A stretch of 64,000 nt of DNA, from positions 155,309 to 219,308 of the forward strand of contig VLTN01000059.1 in NCBI GenBank assembly GCA_008330645.1, written 5' to 3'. Below the pieces are notes generated by a model. That model was given only the letters and a program-made list of their open reading frames with translations, was not told the DNA's origin and searched no databases. This document shows, piece by piece, positions 1-10,495 of the stretch. Positions within the stretch are counted from its first letter, which is position 1; every line of letters starts with the position of its first letter. A program made the position numbers and the translations under genes. This stretch comes from Cafeteria roenbergensis. Taxonomy: Eukaryota; Sar; Bigyra; Bicosoecida; Cafeteriaceae.

Positions 1-10
1 GCTCGCAGGG

Positions 11-3000
11 ATGCCAAGCGCGCGGACTGGCCCGGCGGCGAGAGTCTCGCTGACCGCCGAGAGACCGCCAACGGCCGACTCCCAAGTCATGAGCCGGGAC
101 GATGCTGCCGCCCTCCTGCGAGAGAATGCGATGCTGCGCGAGGGTGAGACGGGCTGGCGCATACGGCAGGGCGCCCTCACCCCGGGCCGGGCCGTTTGCA
201 GAGTGCGCCCTTGAAGGGCGGCTGCTTCGCGATCAAACCGTGCGCCTTGACAGTGATGCGCGAGCGCTCCCGTCACTGGGTCGCCGGCGTGTGGCCTAGC
301 GCGTGGGTGCCGACCGCACGCGTTGCGCCGATCGTGAACGTGCTGCCGCGTGAGCCCCGCAGAGGTGGGGCGCCTACTGGAAGCGTCTCGCGCGCTGACG
401 GAGTCTCACGAGGCCACGCTGCGCCGCCGCAAGCGCCACGACGCGATCCGGCGCAGCATGTGCCTCCGGACCACGGCCCCCGCGGACGCGCCAGCCCAGG
501 CCGCGCGCCAGGGCCTGTTCAAGCTCGTGTCCGGGAGCGCTACGTCCAAGGTTGAGCGGCTGGGGCCCGACGACGCCAAGGAGCTGCTCGCTTGGCACCG
601 CACCGGGTACAGCCACAAGGCCAGGTCGCTCTGCAGCTTCGATCCCACCGAGGTGCGCTGGGAGAACGGCAAGGTCTTCAGCGGGTCGCTGCTCCACGCG
701 GCGGCCTTCGAGGGGAATCCGTTCACGGTAGCAGTGCTGGTGGACGCGCTGGGACTGCCTGTGGACGACGAGGACCTGCTGGGCCGCACCCCCGCGCACA
801 TCGCCGCGATGGAGGGCCAGAAGCTCGCCATGCGCACGCTGCTGGCGCGGGGAGCCGACCCCCTGGCCAAGGACGCCGCGGGCCAGACCCCGCTCAGCCT
901 TGCCTGGTTTCGCGTCCGCAGCAACGCCTTGCCGAAGCGCGGGTGGGAGAACGAGGACATGGTGGTCGTGCTTCAGGACGCTGTAGACAGGGAGCGCGAG
1001 ACAGGGTCCCGTGACGGCGCGGAACCCTTCCCAGTCCCTGCCGAGATGGCCAAGATTCTCAGCTGGGACCCGGAGGGGGCCGGGCCAGGGGACGAGGGAA
1101 GCAGCGGCGCGAGGCCAGACGCCGCTGGCGATGTCGCCGGTGCTGCCTCTCGCGCTGGTGCCGGCGCTGGCGCTGGTGCCGGCGCCCAGGCGGCAGTCTC
1201 GGACGAATCCAAGGCTGCCGGCGGCGACGGAGCGTCCACGCGGAGCCCCCCCGGCGGCGACGCCGCGGCCCCGACGCCCTCAACTCCCCGCTCCCGCGTC
1301 GCCCGCTTCGCGCCGGATTGCCCGAGGACGCCGTCGCTGTTCAAGTCCCCCGGGGCGTCCCTGTGGTTCGGCAGCGGCTCCGCCAAGAAGCGCGCCCGGA
1401 CCCCCGGGAGCGCCGGCGGAGGCCCGCTTGTGTTCACGCCCATCGAGGCAGTGCCAGCGCCCCTGTCCCGCCTGCCAGCGCTCGCCAAGCGCCTGGGCCA
1501 CCTGCTCCTGATCCGAGGCACGGTCCGCGGGGCGCGGGCGCGCGAGGAGTTCGACCGCCGCGTCTTCGTCCTCTGCACGGAGGCCGCTGCGGCGGCGAGG
1601 CAGCTGCCGCCCCTCGACGCTGGCCCGGCCGCCGCTGGCGACGGCAGCGCTGGCGGGCCGGCCCTGCAGGCGCTGATGGACCGAGCATTTTCGCTTGCGT
1701 TTCCGCCCGCGACCGTCGCTGCCACCGTGCTGTTCGACCCGTCAACGCGCCGCTCGCGAGCCTTTGAAGCTGCCATCGGAGCGGCACTGGCGGACCTGCC
1801 GCCGTCCGACCGGGGAGCGTGGGCGGAGGGCCTGCGAGGCATGTCCTGTGCCGTCGGGATGCCCGAGGGCACCGGCTCACCGTTCCGCAGCCAGCTGTGG
1901 TTCGCCGTGCTGACAGTGGACAAGCGCAGCCGCTTCCCAGCGCAGGGCTCGCCCCACGACAGGGAGCGGCGCCAGCCCCGCGTCACTCTGGAGCAGATCA
2001 GCTGTCCCGAGGGCGCAGGCGTGGACAGCTCTGTGCTCAGCGCGATCAGCGCGCAGGTGCTCAGCCCGACGTCGCCCTACGCAGTGGAGGCGGTGGTGGG
2101 GCCGCTGTCCCGCCGCCAGGGGTCCGCCGTGGTGTCGCAGTGGCGGGCAGCCATCAACGCGGCGCTGGCGGCGTCCAGGTGCGACGCCGACTGCGACAAG
2201 ACTGGAAGCGCCATCGCCGATGAGGCAGAGGGTCCCCGCCCGCACCCGACCGCCGCCCCGGGCGCCGATCCCCTCTCCGCCGCCATTGCAGCCGCAGTGC
2301 TGCCCTCCGGCGCGAGCCGCGACGAGGGCACTGCCGCCGCGCTCCAAGCTGCCGCCCAGCTCGCCAGACGCTCCCCGCACGCCCTCCGCTGCCCCAGCAG
2401 GACCGGTGCGGGCTTCTGCGAGGCCTCTGCGTTCCAGGCAGGCAAGGCCGCTGCAGAGAGCCTGAACCTGCAGCATAGCGCCGCCAGGTGCACAACGGGC
2501 GCGCACTTCCATTCAACCGACAGGACCATGGTGCTCTGGGCCGAGGCCAAGGCGCACGCGGCCAGAGTGGGTCCTGTCGGCGGCGGCGGCGGCGCCAGCA
2601 GCGGCGCAGGGAGCGCCGCGGGCGGCCTGCCAGACCAGGGTTTCAAGAGGCTTGCCTTCAAGCAACTCTTCAGCCCGGGGGCGGTGCCCCACAGCCCGTC
2701 TCACGCCTCGCCAGCGGGGCAAGGCGGCCAACGGCACAACCTGGCGCCGTTCCCGCTGTCCAGGGCGGCGCAGGGCGGCGGCTGGACCGCTGCCGATTCC
2801 GAACGCCAGAGCGATCTCCGCGCGCAGCGCAGCACCCACAATGGCAGCGACGGCGGCGCCGGCGAGGCCTCGGCGTCCGGCAGCGCCCTCTCCACCGGCA
2901 TGCGGTCCGCCGTCAGCGCGAGTCTGTCGGCCCGCTCGGCTGCGCTCAGGCACGCCGAGGGCGAGGACGGCGACGTCGCCAGCCCCAGCTCGTCCTTCGA

Positions 3001-4867
3001 CGGCGACGCCGCCTCTCCGCCCGGCCCCACGCCCATCAGAGACCTCTCAGCCGTCATGCAGCAGGCTGCGGTTTCGCCCGTTTCGGCGGAAGAGCGCAAG
3101 GCGGCAGAGCCTGACGCCAAAGCCGGGCGTTCTGGTGAGGCAGAGCCAACGACTGAGGTGCGGGAGAGCCGATTGGCTGACATGTTCGGCGGGAGCGGCG
3201 CTGGTGACGAGCTGCCGGCCACTGGCGTGCCGGGTGCGGCGGAGGCTGGGCCCGAGGAAAGAGCTGAGCCAGAGCCGGCGGAGGCGCCGGCGGGCGCGGA
3301 GGGCTTGGGACGAGGCAACGCAGAAGGCGCGTGGGCTGACAGCGACGAGGACTGGTCGCTGGGTGCCATGGAGGGCGAGCAAGAGGGCGCCGAGGCCGAG
3401 GCCGGGGCGGAGACCCAGGCCGACGAGGCAGTGACTGCCGTCCCCCCGCCGCTGCCGGAGAATGAGGCGCGGGGGCAGCCTGGCGAGCCCGAGGGGGCGC
3501 AGGGGACAGGCGGGGATGCCCTGCCGGACCCGGCTTGGGGCGAGGGCGAAGGGCCGATGGTGGATTCGGTCAGCGCATCAAGCATGTTCGCCGACCAAAG
3601 CGGGGCCGATGGGGGCCCCTACGCGAGCGTCGGAGACGGCGGCGACGCGATGGGGGGGAAGGCGACCTCCATCCCCGAGCCAAACGGGGCGCCAAGCGCG
3701 GACGCGTGGGGCGACGCGGACTGGGACGTGCCGGACGCCTCGGACGAGGAACGCGCGGTGGCAGAGGCAGAGGATGCCGAGGAGGCGGTGGCGGCAGAGG
3801 AGGCAGAGGAGGAGGAGGCAGAGGAGGAGGCGGTAGAGGACGAGAAGGCAGAGGAGGCAGAGGAGGAGGAGGAGGGAGGGGGGGCTGCTTCCTCCGTGCT
3901 CGAGGCCGCATCGGCCGTCACGTCCTCGCTCTTCCAGGCTTGGAAGGACGCCACCGGCCAGGAGGCGGAGCAGGGCGGCCAAGATGAGGGCCGGAGCCCG
4001 GGGGACGACTCGGCCGGGGAGCCTCAGGCCGGCGAGGTCGCTGGGGCAGGCGACACGGCCGGCCAGCACTCTCAGCAGGCGGCAGAGCCCGAGGAGGGGG
4101 CCCTTTCGGCTTCGTCATTCTTCGGCGGGGAGGAGGCAGGCGACGGCTGGGCCGACAGCGCGTTCGAGGACGACGCCTGGAACGAGGCTGCCGGCCCGGA
4201 CGCGGAGCCGCAAGACGCAGAGCCTGCTGCTGGAGCCGCGGATGCGGACGCCGAGGTTGCCGAGGAGGGCGGTCGGGGGGAGCGAGAGGCTGAGTTGGAG
4301 GACGAGGCCGATCGGGAGGACGCCGGGAGCCGCTTGGATGCGGGCAGCGAGGCTGCCGCAGCTGAAGAAGGTGTCGCAGCGGGTCCAGCCAGCGACGAGG
4401 GCTGGGACGATGACCAGGCGTGGGAGGAGGCCGAAGAGCCTGGCAGCACCGGGGGGGTGTCTGCTTTCCCGCCGCTGTCGCCGTCGGACGGCACGACGCC
4501 GACTGGACAGGGTGCAGGCAGCTTCTTCTCGGCCCCGGCCGGGGGCGAGGACAGCGCGGCTGCGGGTGCTGCCGAGGCTGGTTCGCACCGCGAAGACAGC
4601 GGCAGCGGCGGAGCGGCGCTGTCGTCCTTCTTTGAGGGCGAGGCGGGAACCGAATCGGCTGCCGAGGGCTTGTTCAGCTCGGCGCCGGCACCGAGTCCCG
4701 AGGCGATGACGACACAGGTGATGCACGCTGTGACTGACATCATGGACGCGCACGAGCAGCCCGCTGCCTCGGCTGCAAGCTTTTTCGAGGACGGGGCCGC
4801 AGCTGGAGCGCCTGCCGGCCTCGACGGAGACGAATTCATTGCGCCCGACAGCAGCGACGACTGGTAG
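11..4867 (+). CDS. Ankyrin-repeat protein with long acidic tail (5' end uncertain)
   Basis: Two exons are inferred: up to 143, and 363-4867 (intron 144-362, GTGAG donor and CCCCGCAG acceptor). The join keeps a helical, Leu/Glu/Arg-rich N-terminus continuous. The product is about 1,545 residues from the ATG at 11, or 1,519 from the ATG at 89. The window opens with GCTCGCAG, which resembles an acceptor, so exon 1 may begin upstream. Ankyrin repeats lie at about nt 690-905 (LLHAAAFEG, GRTPAHIAAMEG, LLARGADPLAKDAAGQTPL). A mid-region at nt 1440-2200 looks globular but matches no family I know. The C-terminal half is Glu/Ala/Gly-rich and repeats short motifs: S-x-F-F or M-F (ASSFF, GSFF, LSSFF, AASFF, ASSMF) and acidic-Trp (DWDV, DEDW, DDAW, and a terminal DDW). 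Such arrays often act as linear docking motifs, but a trafficking or adaptor role is inference only. Confidence 0.72.
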
Positions 4868-5198
4868 CAAGCGCCCTCGCCGAGAAGCTGGGTGCACTCG
4901 GGTGCGCGGCGTGCGTGTGCAAGTATGTGTGTGTGAGCGTGTGCGCGAGCGCGCGCGCGTGCTGGCCCAACCTGCTGTTCATTGGCAACACGAACCGCCG
5001 GCCAGCTGCTGGCCAACCCGGTCCGCGAGAGCGAGTGCGGCCATCACGCGCCCGCAGCTTGACAGCGACCCCACAGCTTTCGCGCCGGACAGGCGCGCTG
5101 CGGCGCCCCGGGTACATCGGGTTCCTCCCTTGTTCGGCTGGGCCGGCGCGGACTCGCACTGCTGACTTGCCGCGAGGCCTCCGTTGGGCTGCAGCGCC
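4868..5198. other. Intergenic gap between ankyrin gene and COX10
   Basis: This 331-bp spacer lies between two plus-strand genes. It starts with a GT/GC-rich alternating purine-pyrimidine stretch (about 4907-4962) that belongs to the 3' side of the upstream gene. The remainder should hold the COX10 promoter and leader. No convincing TATA element, extra exon or RNA gene was seen. Confidence 0.5.
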
Positions 5199-6893
5199 AT
5201 GCTCGCGCCCCTTTCCCGCTTCGCCGGGCGGCGCGCGCTGCCGCGCTCGGCGGGCGGTTGCCTGAGGGAGCCCGTGCTCGTGAGGCAAGCAGGCCCAGGC
5301 CGCCAGCGCCTGGTGTTTCCCGCCGTGACCTTCTCCGTGGCCAGCCGGGCGGGCGGGAGCGGCACCGACCGTCCGTCAAGCGCCAATCGGACCGCAACTC
5401 CGGCTTGGTGCGACCTGAGCGTCAGCCCGCTGGCGCCGGGCTCCAGGCCGGTATCCACGAGCGCCCCCTTGTCGATGAGGGCGAGTGCGGCTCTTGCAGC
5501 GGCGGATGAGCCGCAGCAGCTGGGCGCGTCTGGCGCAAAGCCGCCGTCCGCCCGCCCGCTCACGATTGGCCGCGCGGTGCGCATGTACAACCAGCTGTCC
5601 AAGCTCAAGCTCTCAGTCTTCGTGACGGGCACTGCGGCACTTGGGTTCCTGACCGCCGGCCCGCCCGTGTCGGTCCCGGCGCTCATCGGCGTGACGCTGG
5701 GCACGTACCTGTGCTCCGCCTCGGCTGGCACGTGGAACCAGCTGTACGAAATCAAGAACGACGCTCTCATGTCGCGCACTCGCGCCAGGCCGCTACCGTC
5801 GGGCCGCATGTCCAAGGCGCACGCGGCCACGTTCGGCGCGGTCGCCGGCCTCTCGGGCGTGGGCCTGCTTGCGGTGGCGTGCAACCCGCTGACCGCCGCG
5901 CTTGGCGCCGCAAACATCGGCATTTACTCCCTCATCTACACGCCCATGAAGCAGGTGTCCTTCCTCAACACGGAGGTCGGCGCCATTGTCGGGGCCATCC
6001 CTCCCCTGATGGGCTGGGCCGCGTGCACTGGCTCCATCACGGCAGAGCCCGCCGGGGCGGCGCTCTTCGCTGCTCTGTTCCTGTGGCAGATGCCCCACTT
6101 CTACGCCCTAGCGTGGCGCCATCGCGCCGACTACGCGCGCGGCGGCTACGCCATGGTGTCCAAGGACGACCCCGACGGCCGCCGCACCGCCACGCGCACG
6201 CTTGGCTACTCGCTGGGCCTGCTGGCCTTCCCGGTGGCCACCACGCTGGCCGGCGTGACGTCGCCCATGTTCGTGGTGGAGGCCACTGCGGCCAACACCC
6301 TGTTCATGCACAAGGCCTGGCGTTTCTACCGCGACCCCTCCGACGACACGGCGAGGGGCGTCTTCTTCGCCTCGCTGTGGTACCTGCCCGTCATCATGTT
6401 CTTCCTCATGTTCCACTCGCACCGCTGGCGCTCCGCCACCGACGCCGAGGACGCCAGGGAGCTGGGCGAGGCGGTGCCGGCCGTGGAGGCGAGAGTGGGC
6501 GAGGGGCAGGGCGAGGTGCCCCAGTGGCTCGAGGAGGTGGACATGGTGCTGGCCACCGCCTTCGCCGACGACCCGGTCTCGCGCTGGGTAAGCGAGAACC
6601 TCTCTGGCGCCGCCGCCCGCGCGCGCCGTGTGCTCCGCTCTCACTGCCCCCACGAGATCCTCACCTCAGCCCCGCGCGTTGGCGAGGGCAACGAGACGGA
6701 GGGGTCCCTTTCCGTGGCGAGGGCCTCAGCGGCGGCCGGCGAGTGCCCCGTGTCCCACAACCGCGGCTCGTCCGCCGCCGTGGACGCCCTGGGCAAGGTG
6801 CTCCCCTGCCCGGTCAGCAAGTCTCAGCAGCAGGTGGCTTCCGTCCGCAGCGCCGCAAAGGGCTCTGCGGTTGCCACCTCTGAGTCCCTCTAG
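5199..6893 (+). CDS. COX10: Protoheme IX farnesyltransferase (heme O synthase), mitochondrial COX10
   Basis: It farnesylates heme b to heme O, the first step of heme A synthesis for cytochrome c oxidase, in the inner mitochondrial membrane. The single exon encodes 564 residues. The ATG at 5199 gives an Arg-rich, acid-poor N-terminus typical of a mitochondrial presequence. UbiA-family motifs are in order: the prenyl-diphosphate site (NQLYEIKNDALMSRTRARP, with Glu at the first Asp position), then YTPMKQVSFLNTEVGAI, PPLMGW, and FLWQMPHFYALAW with the following RADYARGGY. Six to eight hydrophobic helices span nt 5620-6420. The protein is longer than typical COX10 because of about 150 extra C-terminal residues that are polar, Ala/Ser-rich and contain three Cys-Pro dipeptides (about residues 482, 516 and 537). 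The two genes that follow are also mitochondrial. Confidence 0.93.
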   Translation: MLAPLSRFAGRRALPRSAGGCLREPVLVRQAGPGRQRLVFPAVTFSVASRAGGSGTDRPSSANRTATPAWCDLSVSPLAPGSRPVSTSAPLSMRASAALAAADEPQQLGASGAKPPSARPLTIGRAVRMYNQLSKLKLSVFVTGTAALGFLTAGPPVSVPALIGVTLGTYLCSASAGTWNQLYEIKNDALMSRTRARPLPSGRMSKAHAATFGAVAGLSGVGLLAVACNPLTAALGAANIGIYSLIYTPMKQVSFLNTEVGAIVGAIPPLMGWAACTGSITAEPAGAALFAALFLWQMPHFYALAWRHRADYARGGYAMVSKDDPDGRRTATRTLGYSLGLLAFPVATTLAGVTSPMFVVEATAANTLFMHKAWRFYRDPSDDTARGVFFASLWYLPVIMFFLMFHSHRWRSATDAEDARELGEAVPAVEARVGEGQGEVPQWLEEVDMVLATAFADDPVSRWVSENLSGAAARARRVLRSHCPHEILTSAPRVGEGNETEGSLSVARASAAAGECPVSHNRGSSAAVDALGKVLPCPVSKSQQQVASVRSAAKGSAVATSESL

Positions 6894-6917
6894 TTGCGTC
6901 CTTGTATCACGTGTCAC

Positions 6918-6974
6918 GCGTGCGTGCGTGCGTGCTTGCGTGCGTGCGTGCGTGCTTGCGTGCGTGCTTGCGTG
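6918..6974. repeat. GCGT/GCTT tetranucleotide microsatellite
   Basis: Tandem GTGC units are interrupted at intervals by CTTGC, just past the COX10 stop codon. Probably length-polymorphic; no function is implied. Confidence 0.85.
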
Positions 6975-7185
6975 TCTGCGGGTGAGAGCGCCCACGAACC
7001 TGGGCGCGGGCGCAGCCAGGAGCGAGCATTCGAATCTATCAACATCACGTGCAACCCGCGTGCCCCGGCCGGCGCCAAACCTCGGCGCACCCGGTCCAAC
7101 ACCTCTCGGAGTGCGAGCAGGACACCATCGGCGCAGCTCGTCGCGGCGCCCGACGCTGCGCGATGCGTGCTCGGGGTCACGAGCC

Positions 7186-7260
7186 GCGGAGCGGTTTGGA
7201 GCCGCCGGGCTCGCGGCGCTCGGCGCCCGTCTGGAGCTCGGCGGCTCCAAACCGCTCCGC
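7186..7260. repeat. Perfect 22-bp inverted repeat with 31-bp loop
   Basis: The left arm at 7186-7207 begins GCGGAGCGGTTTGG. The right arm at 7239-7260 is its exact reverse complement. It lies between two convergent genes, so a transcript from either side could form the same GC-rich hairpin at its 3' end. It could be a 3'-end processing or stability element, or a remnant of a small inverted-repeat element. Confidence 0.8.
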
Positions 7261-7295
7261 ACTGCCGAGGGGCGACGGGCGCCGAGGCAGCCGCT

Positions 7296-8499
7296 TCAGG
7301 CTCGCGGGTCGTAAGAGTCATCGTCGGCAGCCGGGCCCTCAAGGCGCCGTGCAGGCGCCCCGACGCTAGGCTGGCCGGACTGCGACTGCCGCCGGTGGCT
7401 CGCAAGCCCGCGCTGCTTGCGCCTCGACATGCGGCCGCCTGGGGGCAGCATCAGCGTGCTGTCCGCGTGCGAATGATACCTCACGGCGCGAATTCCTCGG
7501 AGGCACATGCGGAACTCGCCCTTCACCCCATCGGCAAGCACCACGGAGAGCTGCGGGGGGCGCGAGCACAGCCGAAGCGGGCGGTGGCAGGGGGGGGGGG
7601 GGGCGTTTGCAGCCCGCGAAACCGGCGTCACCAGCAGCACATGCAGCAGCAGGGCGCGAAAAGGCGGCAGAGCACGCTGCCCGCTCACCGACTGCAGCGT
7701 GGAGGGGTCCGGCCCCCTGAACTGCGGGCCGAGCTCGTCCTCCTCCCGGGGCCGCTGGGACACTGTGACGTGGCCTCTGTCCACGCGCAGAAATGAGTCA
7801 AACGGCGCGGTGGCGGTCACCCAGCGCCCTCCAGGCACGCACAGCTCACACTGCCACGTGTCGACGGCGTTGAGAGCCTGCGCCTCGTCCAAGTGGGCCT
7901 CGTACGCGTGGCTGCGCGTCGTCAGCAGCACCACGTACGGACGCCCGTCGGTCTTGACCTGAAACTGCAGGCCGGAGAAGGGCGCAAGGTCCGGGAGCGG
8001 GTGCTGCACCTTGGTGCGAAAGCTCGCGTAAGTCGCAGTCCTGCCGTCCGTGGACTTGAAGAGCTCGTCGTCGTTGCGAAGCACCCCCTCGAACACCCCG
8101 ATGACGCCGTCGCGTGTGTCCTTGACGCCGAAGCTGCAAACCGTCATGCCGCCGATCGCGCGGTCGGTGGCAACTTCGAATTTTCCGATGTCGGCCAGCG
8201 AGTCGAAGCGAAAGAGGGGCGCGTCGCCGAGTGCGGAAGGCCAAAAGGCTGCGGCCGCGAAAGACAAGTAATGGCGCCCCCACACTCGCTCAGGTTCTGC
8301 CCGCGCACGCGCAAACGAGGTACTCTCGCGGCGGCAGCTCGACGCACCCCCATCCCAACCTCCCAACACTGGGCACACACTTGCACACACGCAGCCGCTC
8401 CTCACTGGCCGCCAGCCGAGCGCCGGTCGTGCCGAGCACCTCGAGCGGCCGCATCGCCGTGGCCCAGGCCACGCGGACGGCGGTGGCCAGTCGGCCCAT
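7296..8499 (-). CDS. NDUFAF1: Complex I intermediate-associated protein 30 (CIA30/NDUFAF1)
   Basis: This is an assembly factor for mitochondrial NADH dehydrogenase. Three exons on the minus strand are inferred: 8499-8406, 8248-7689 and 7550-7296. The introns are 8249-8405 (donor GTGAGG) and 7551-7688 (donor GTGAGC; a 14-nt C run in sense orientation precedes the acceptor). The predicted protein has 302 residues. Exon 1 is Arg/Ala-rich without acidic residues until its end, which fits a presequence. The CIA30 fold is recognisable by PLFRFDS, DRAIGGMTVCSFG, GVLRNDDELF, FSGLQFQVKTDGRPYVV, the segment after WVTATAPFDSFL, and LADGVKGEFRMCLRGIRAVR. A basic tail of about 60 residues follows. The 5' end is 220 bp from the divergently transcribed PTPMT1-like gene. 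Confidence 0.85.
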
Positions 8500-8719
8500 G
8501 GCAGGAGCCGCCCAAATAGCCTCCCGGCCGCGAGACTGGTCGAGGCCGGGCCGGCCGACTTGTGTGGCGGCCGTGGACCGCGCGGCCGGCCGGCAGAGCG
8601 CTCTCGAGCAGTAGCAAGCGCCGCGAGCGCCACAACTCGGGCCGCCGCCGCCGCAGAGATCCTCCGCCACCCTCGCGCCTTCCCAACAGCGATCAGCAGC
8701 GCGCATCAAGGCGGTTGTC
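8500..8719. promoter_or_regulatory. Putative bidirectional promoter of NDUFAF1 and the PTPMT1-like gene
   Basis: The 220 bp between two divergent start codons must contain both leaders and both core promoters. It is GC-rich (repeated GCCG/CGGC) with no clear TATA box. Both genes serve the mitochondrial inner membrane, which makes shared expression plausible. No motif-level evidence was obtained. Confidence 0.5.
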
Positions 8720-9442
8720 ATGTCTGGCGTGGTCGCTGCGGCCAAGGCCGTCCTGGGATTCCCGTTTGCAGTGTTCAGGCTGTTTCTGGAGAGCTTTCCG
8801 GCTGTGCGCACATGGGCCAGCTGGTTCCTGTGGTACCCAACCATCGCCTTCAACCGGACTGTCTACGTGCTTCTCCCGGCGTGGCGGCCCATGTTCTCTC
8901 TGGTGGACGCGGAGCACCGGCTGCTTCTGGGCGCGGTCCCGCTGTTCGAGTCCGACGTGCAGTTCCTGCACTCGTCGCACCGCGTCTCAGCCGTCCTCAA
9001 CATGTGCTCTGAGTGGGAAGACCACCTGCCCTTGTACGCGTCCCTTGGCATTCGCTATCATCGCGAGAAGGTGGTGGACTTCACCGTTCCGGCTCGGCTG
9101 CAGCTGCTTCGGTGCGCTCAGTTCATCGAGGAGTGCGTGGCCGAGGGCCGCACCATCTACTGCCACTGCAAGGCCGGCAAGGGCCGGAGCACGTGTGCGC
9201 TGCTAGCGTGGTACATGGTGTTCCAGGGCCTGGCGCCCGAGCGGGCGTGGGCCGCGCTGCGAGTTCACCGCCCCCACATCAGCAAGAAGCACCTGACTGA
9301 AGGGATTCAGGCTTTCTGGGCGGAGGTACTATCGGGGGCAATCACCCCCGACTCGGTGCGGGCAGGCGCGTGGCCAGGGAAGCGCAGCGCTCTCAGCGCT
9401 TCGGCGGCAGAGTCAGCGAGCCGAGTTGTGCCCTCGGCTTGA
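8720..9442 (+). CDS. PTPMT1-type dual-specificity phosphatase (probable phosphatidylglycerophosphate phosphatase)
   Basis: Single exon, 240 residues. The signature loop is HCKAGKGRST (about residues 150-159), with the catalytic Cys and the CX5R Arg present. The general-acid Asp is in VVDFTVPA (about residue 120), where PTPMT1 proteins have a related V-D-x-T sequence. The N-terminus has an amphipathic to hydrophobic stretch (AVFRLFLESF, WASWFLWYP) that could anchor it to a membrane. In animals and plants this family dephosphorylates phosphatidylglycerophosphate during cardiolipin synthesis in mitochondria. Placement beside COX10 and NDUFAF1 supports a mitochondrial role. It could instead be a cytosolic dual-specificity phosphatase, so no gene symbol is assigned. 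Confidence 0.85.
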   Translation: MSGVVAAAKAVLGFPFAVFRLFLESFPAVRTWASWFLWYPTIAFNRTVYVLLPAWRPMFSLVDAEHRLLLGAVPLFESDVQFLHSSHRVSAVLNMCSEWEDHLPLYASLGIRYHREKVVDFTVPARLQLLRCAQFIEECVAEGRTIYCHCKAGKGRSTCALLAWYMVFQGLAPERAWAALRVHRPHISKKHLTEGIQAFWAEVLSGAITPDSVRAGAWPGKRSALSASAAESASRVVPSA

Positions 9443-10495
9443 TTGGGATGGCTGCGCTGCGCGAAGCGTGTGCCGGGCTGCGCTCCCCGCGCTGCCAGCA
9501 AGTCTCTGCGGATGCGCGAGTGCGAGTGCGAGTGCGTGCGTGCGGCTGCGTGTTCGCCGGCGGCGCGTCGGCCAGCGAGCCTGCTGCTGACGCTCAACTT
9601 GCAAGTTTGTTTGGGCTGCCCGCGCGGGGACCAAGCGACCAGAGCTGCTGCTCCCCTGGGTGGCCAGGGGCGGAGGAGCGCAAGCGCGCAGCCTTTTCGT
9701 GCGCGTCAGTCCATGGGGGCTGTGCTGCCAGGCAATCGGGTGCAATGCCTTCGCGCCGTGCACGCAGCGCGTTTCTGCACAGGAAACGGACGGCACCTGT
9801 TTGTTACCGGTGCGTGCGCGTGCCTTAGTCACGCAGAGTTGGGTTCCAAATGAGGCGAAATAAGGCGCGGTCGACTGAAGCGAGCAACCCGGCTCAGCGG
9901 CACTATTCGCGAGCGTCCGCCCCCTAGCCACCGCGGGTCCGCAGCGCACGCCGGCCTTTGGGGCTTGGTCGTAGCGCACCGTCGGCGCGGGGCCAGGGCG
10001 CGCGTCCCCTCGGTGAGCGGCCAGATTCGCGGGCGTTGTTGCCCGAACAGCCGGTACTGTCGCGGCGTCTCCCACTCGCGGCTGCCGAGCGGGCACGCGC
10101 CATCCAAGCGCGGGCCCAAGGGTTGGGAGCGCCGGCTGCTTGGCCAAGGTGCCGCGCACCCAGGCGGGTGGCGGTCTCTGGGTGCGGGGACGCGCGCGTC
10201 GGTGCCGCGCCTCGCTCCTCCATCAGGCCTGGCGCAGCGTCCTGCTGGCTGCCAGGCGCACTGCCTCCCAGCGCCAAGGTGGCCCCTGCGCGAAGATTCA
10301 GGCGCCGCACGAAAACGGCTGGCTGCACCCTTGAGGCGGCCTCGGAGCCGGCTGGTCAGCAAGTCATCGCGTTCGCGTGGGCCGGGATCACCGCCAGTCG
10401 TGCCTAGTTTTGCCAGGCAAATCGCATCCCTCACCGGCCCCCTCCGCGTGCCCTCGAGCTGCCTCGCCCCGCTCGCCCTCGCAGGTTCCGGGCCC
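9443..10495. other. Gap upstream of the cyclase gene; possible 5' UTR intron
   Basis: This stretch of 1,053 bp contains no recognisable protein. A GAGTGC/GTGC-rich stretch lies at about 9515-9545. Just upstream of the cyclase ATG, the sequence CCCTCGCAG ends at 10485 and looks like a splice acceptor. A GGTGAGC donor candidate lies at 10013. A leader intron is therefore plausible, with the first exon somewhere in this gap. A short upstream coding exon cannot be excluded. Confidence 0.45.

Larger units (their letters stand above)
6894..7295. other. Shared 3' gap between convergent COX10 and NDUFAF1
   Basis: This 402-bp gap receives the 3' ends of COX10 (plus) and NDUFAF1 (minus). It contains a GTGC/CTTGC microsatellite (6918-6974) and a perfect inverted repeat (7186-7207 with 7239-7260). 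No gene was seen in it. Confidence 0.6.
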
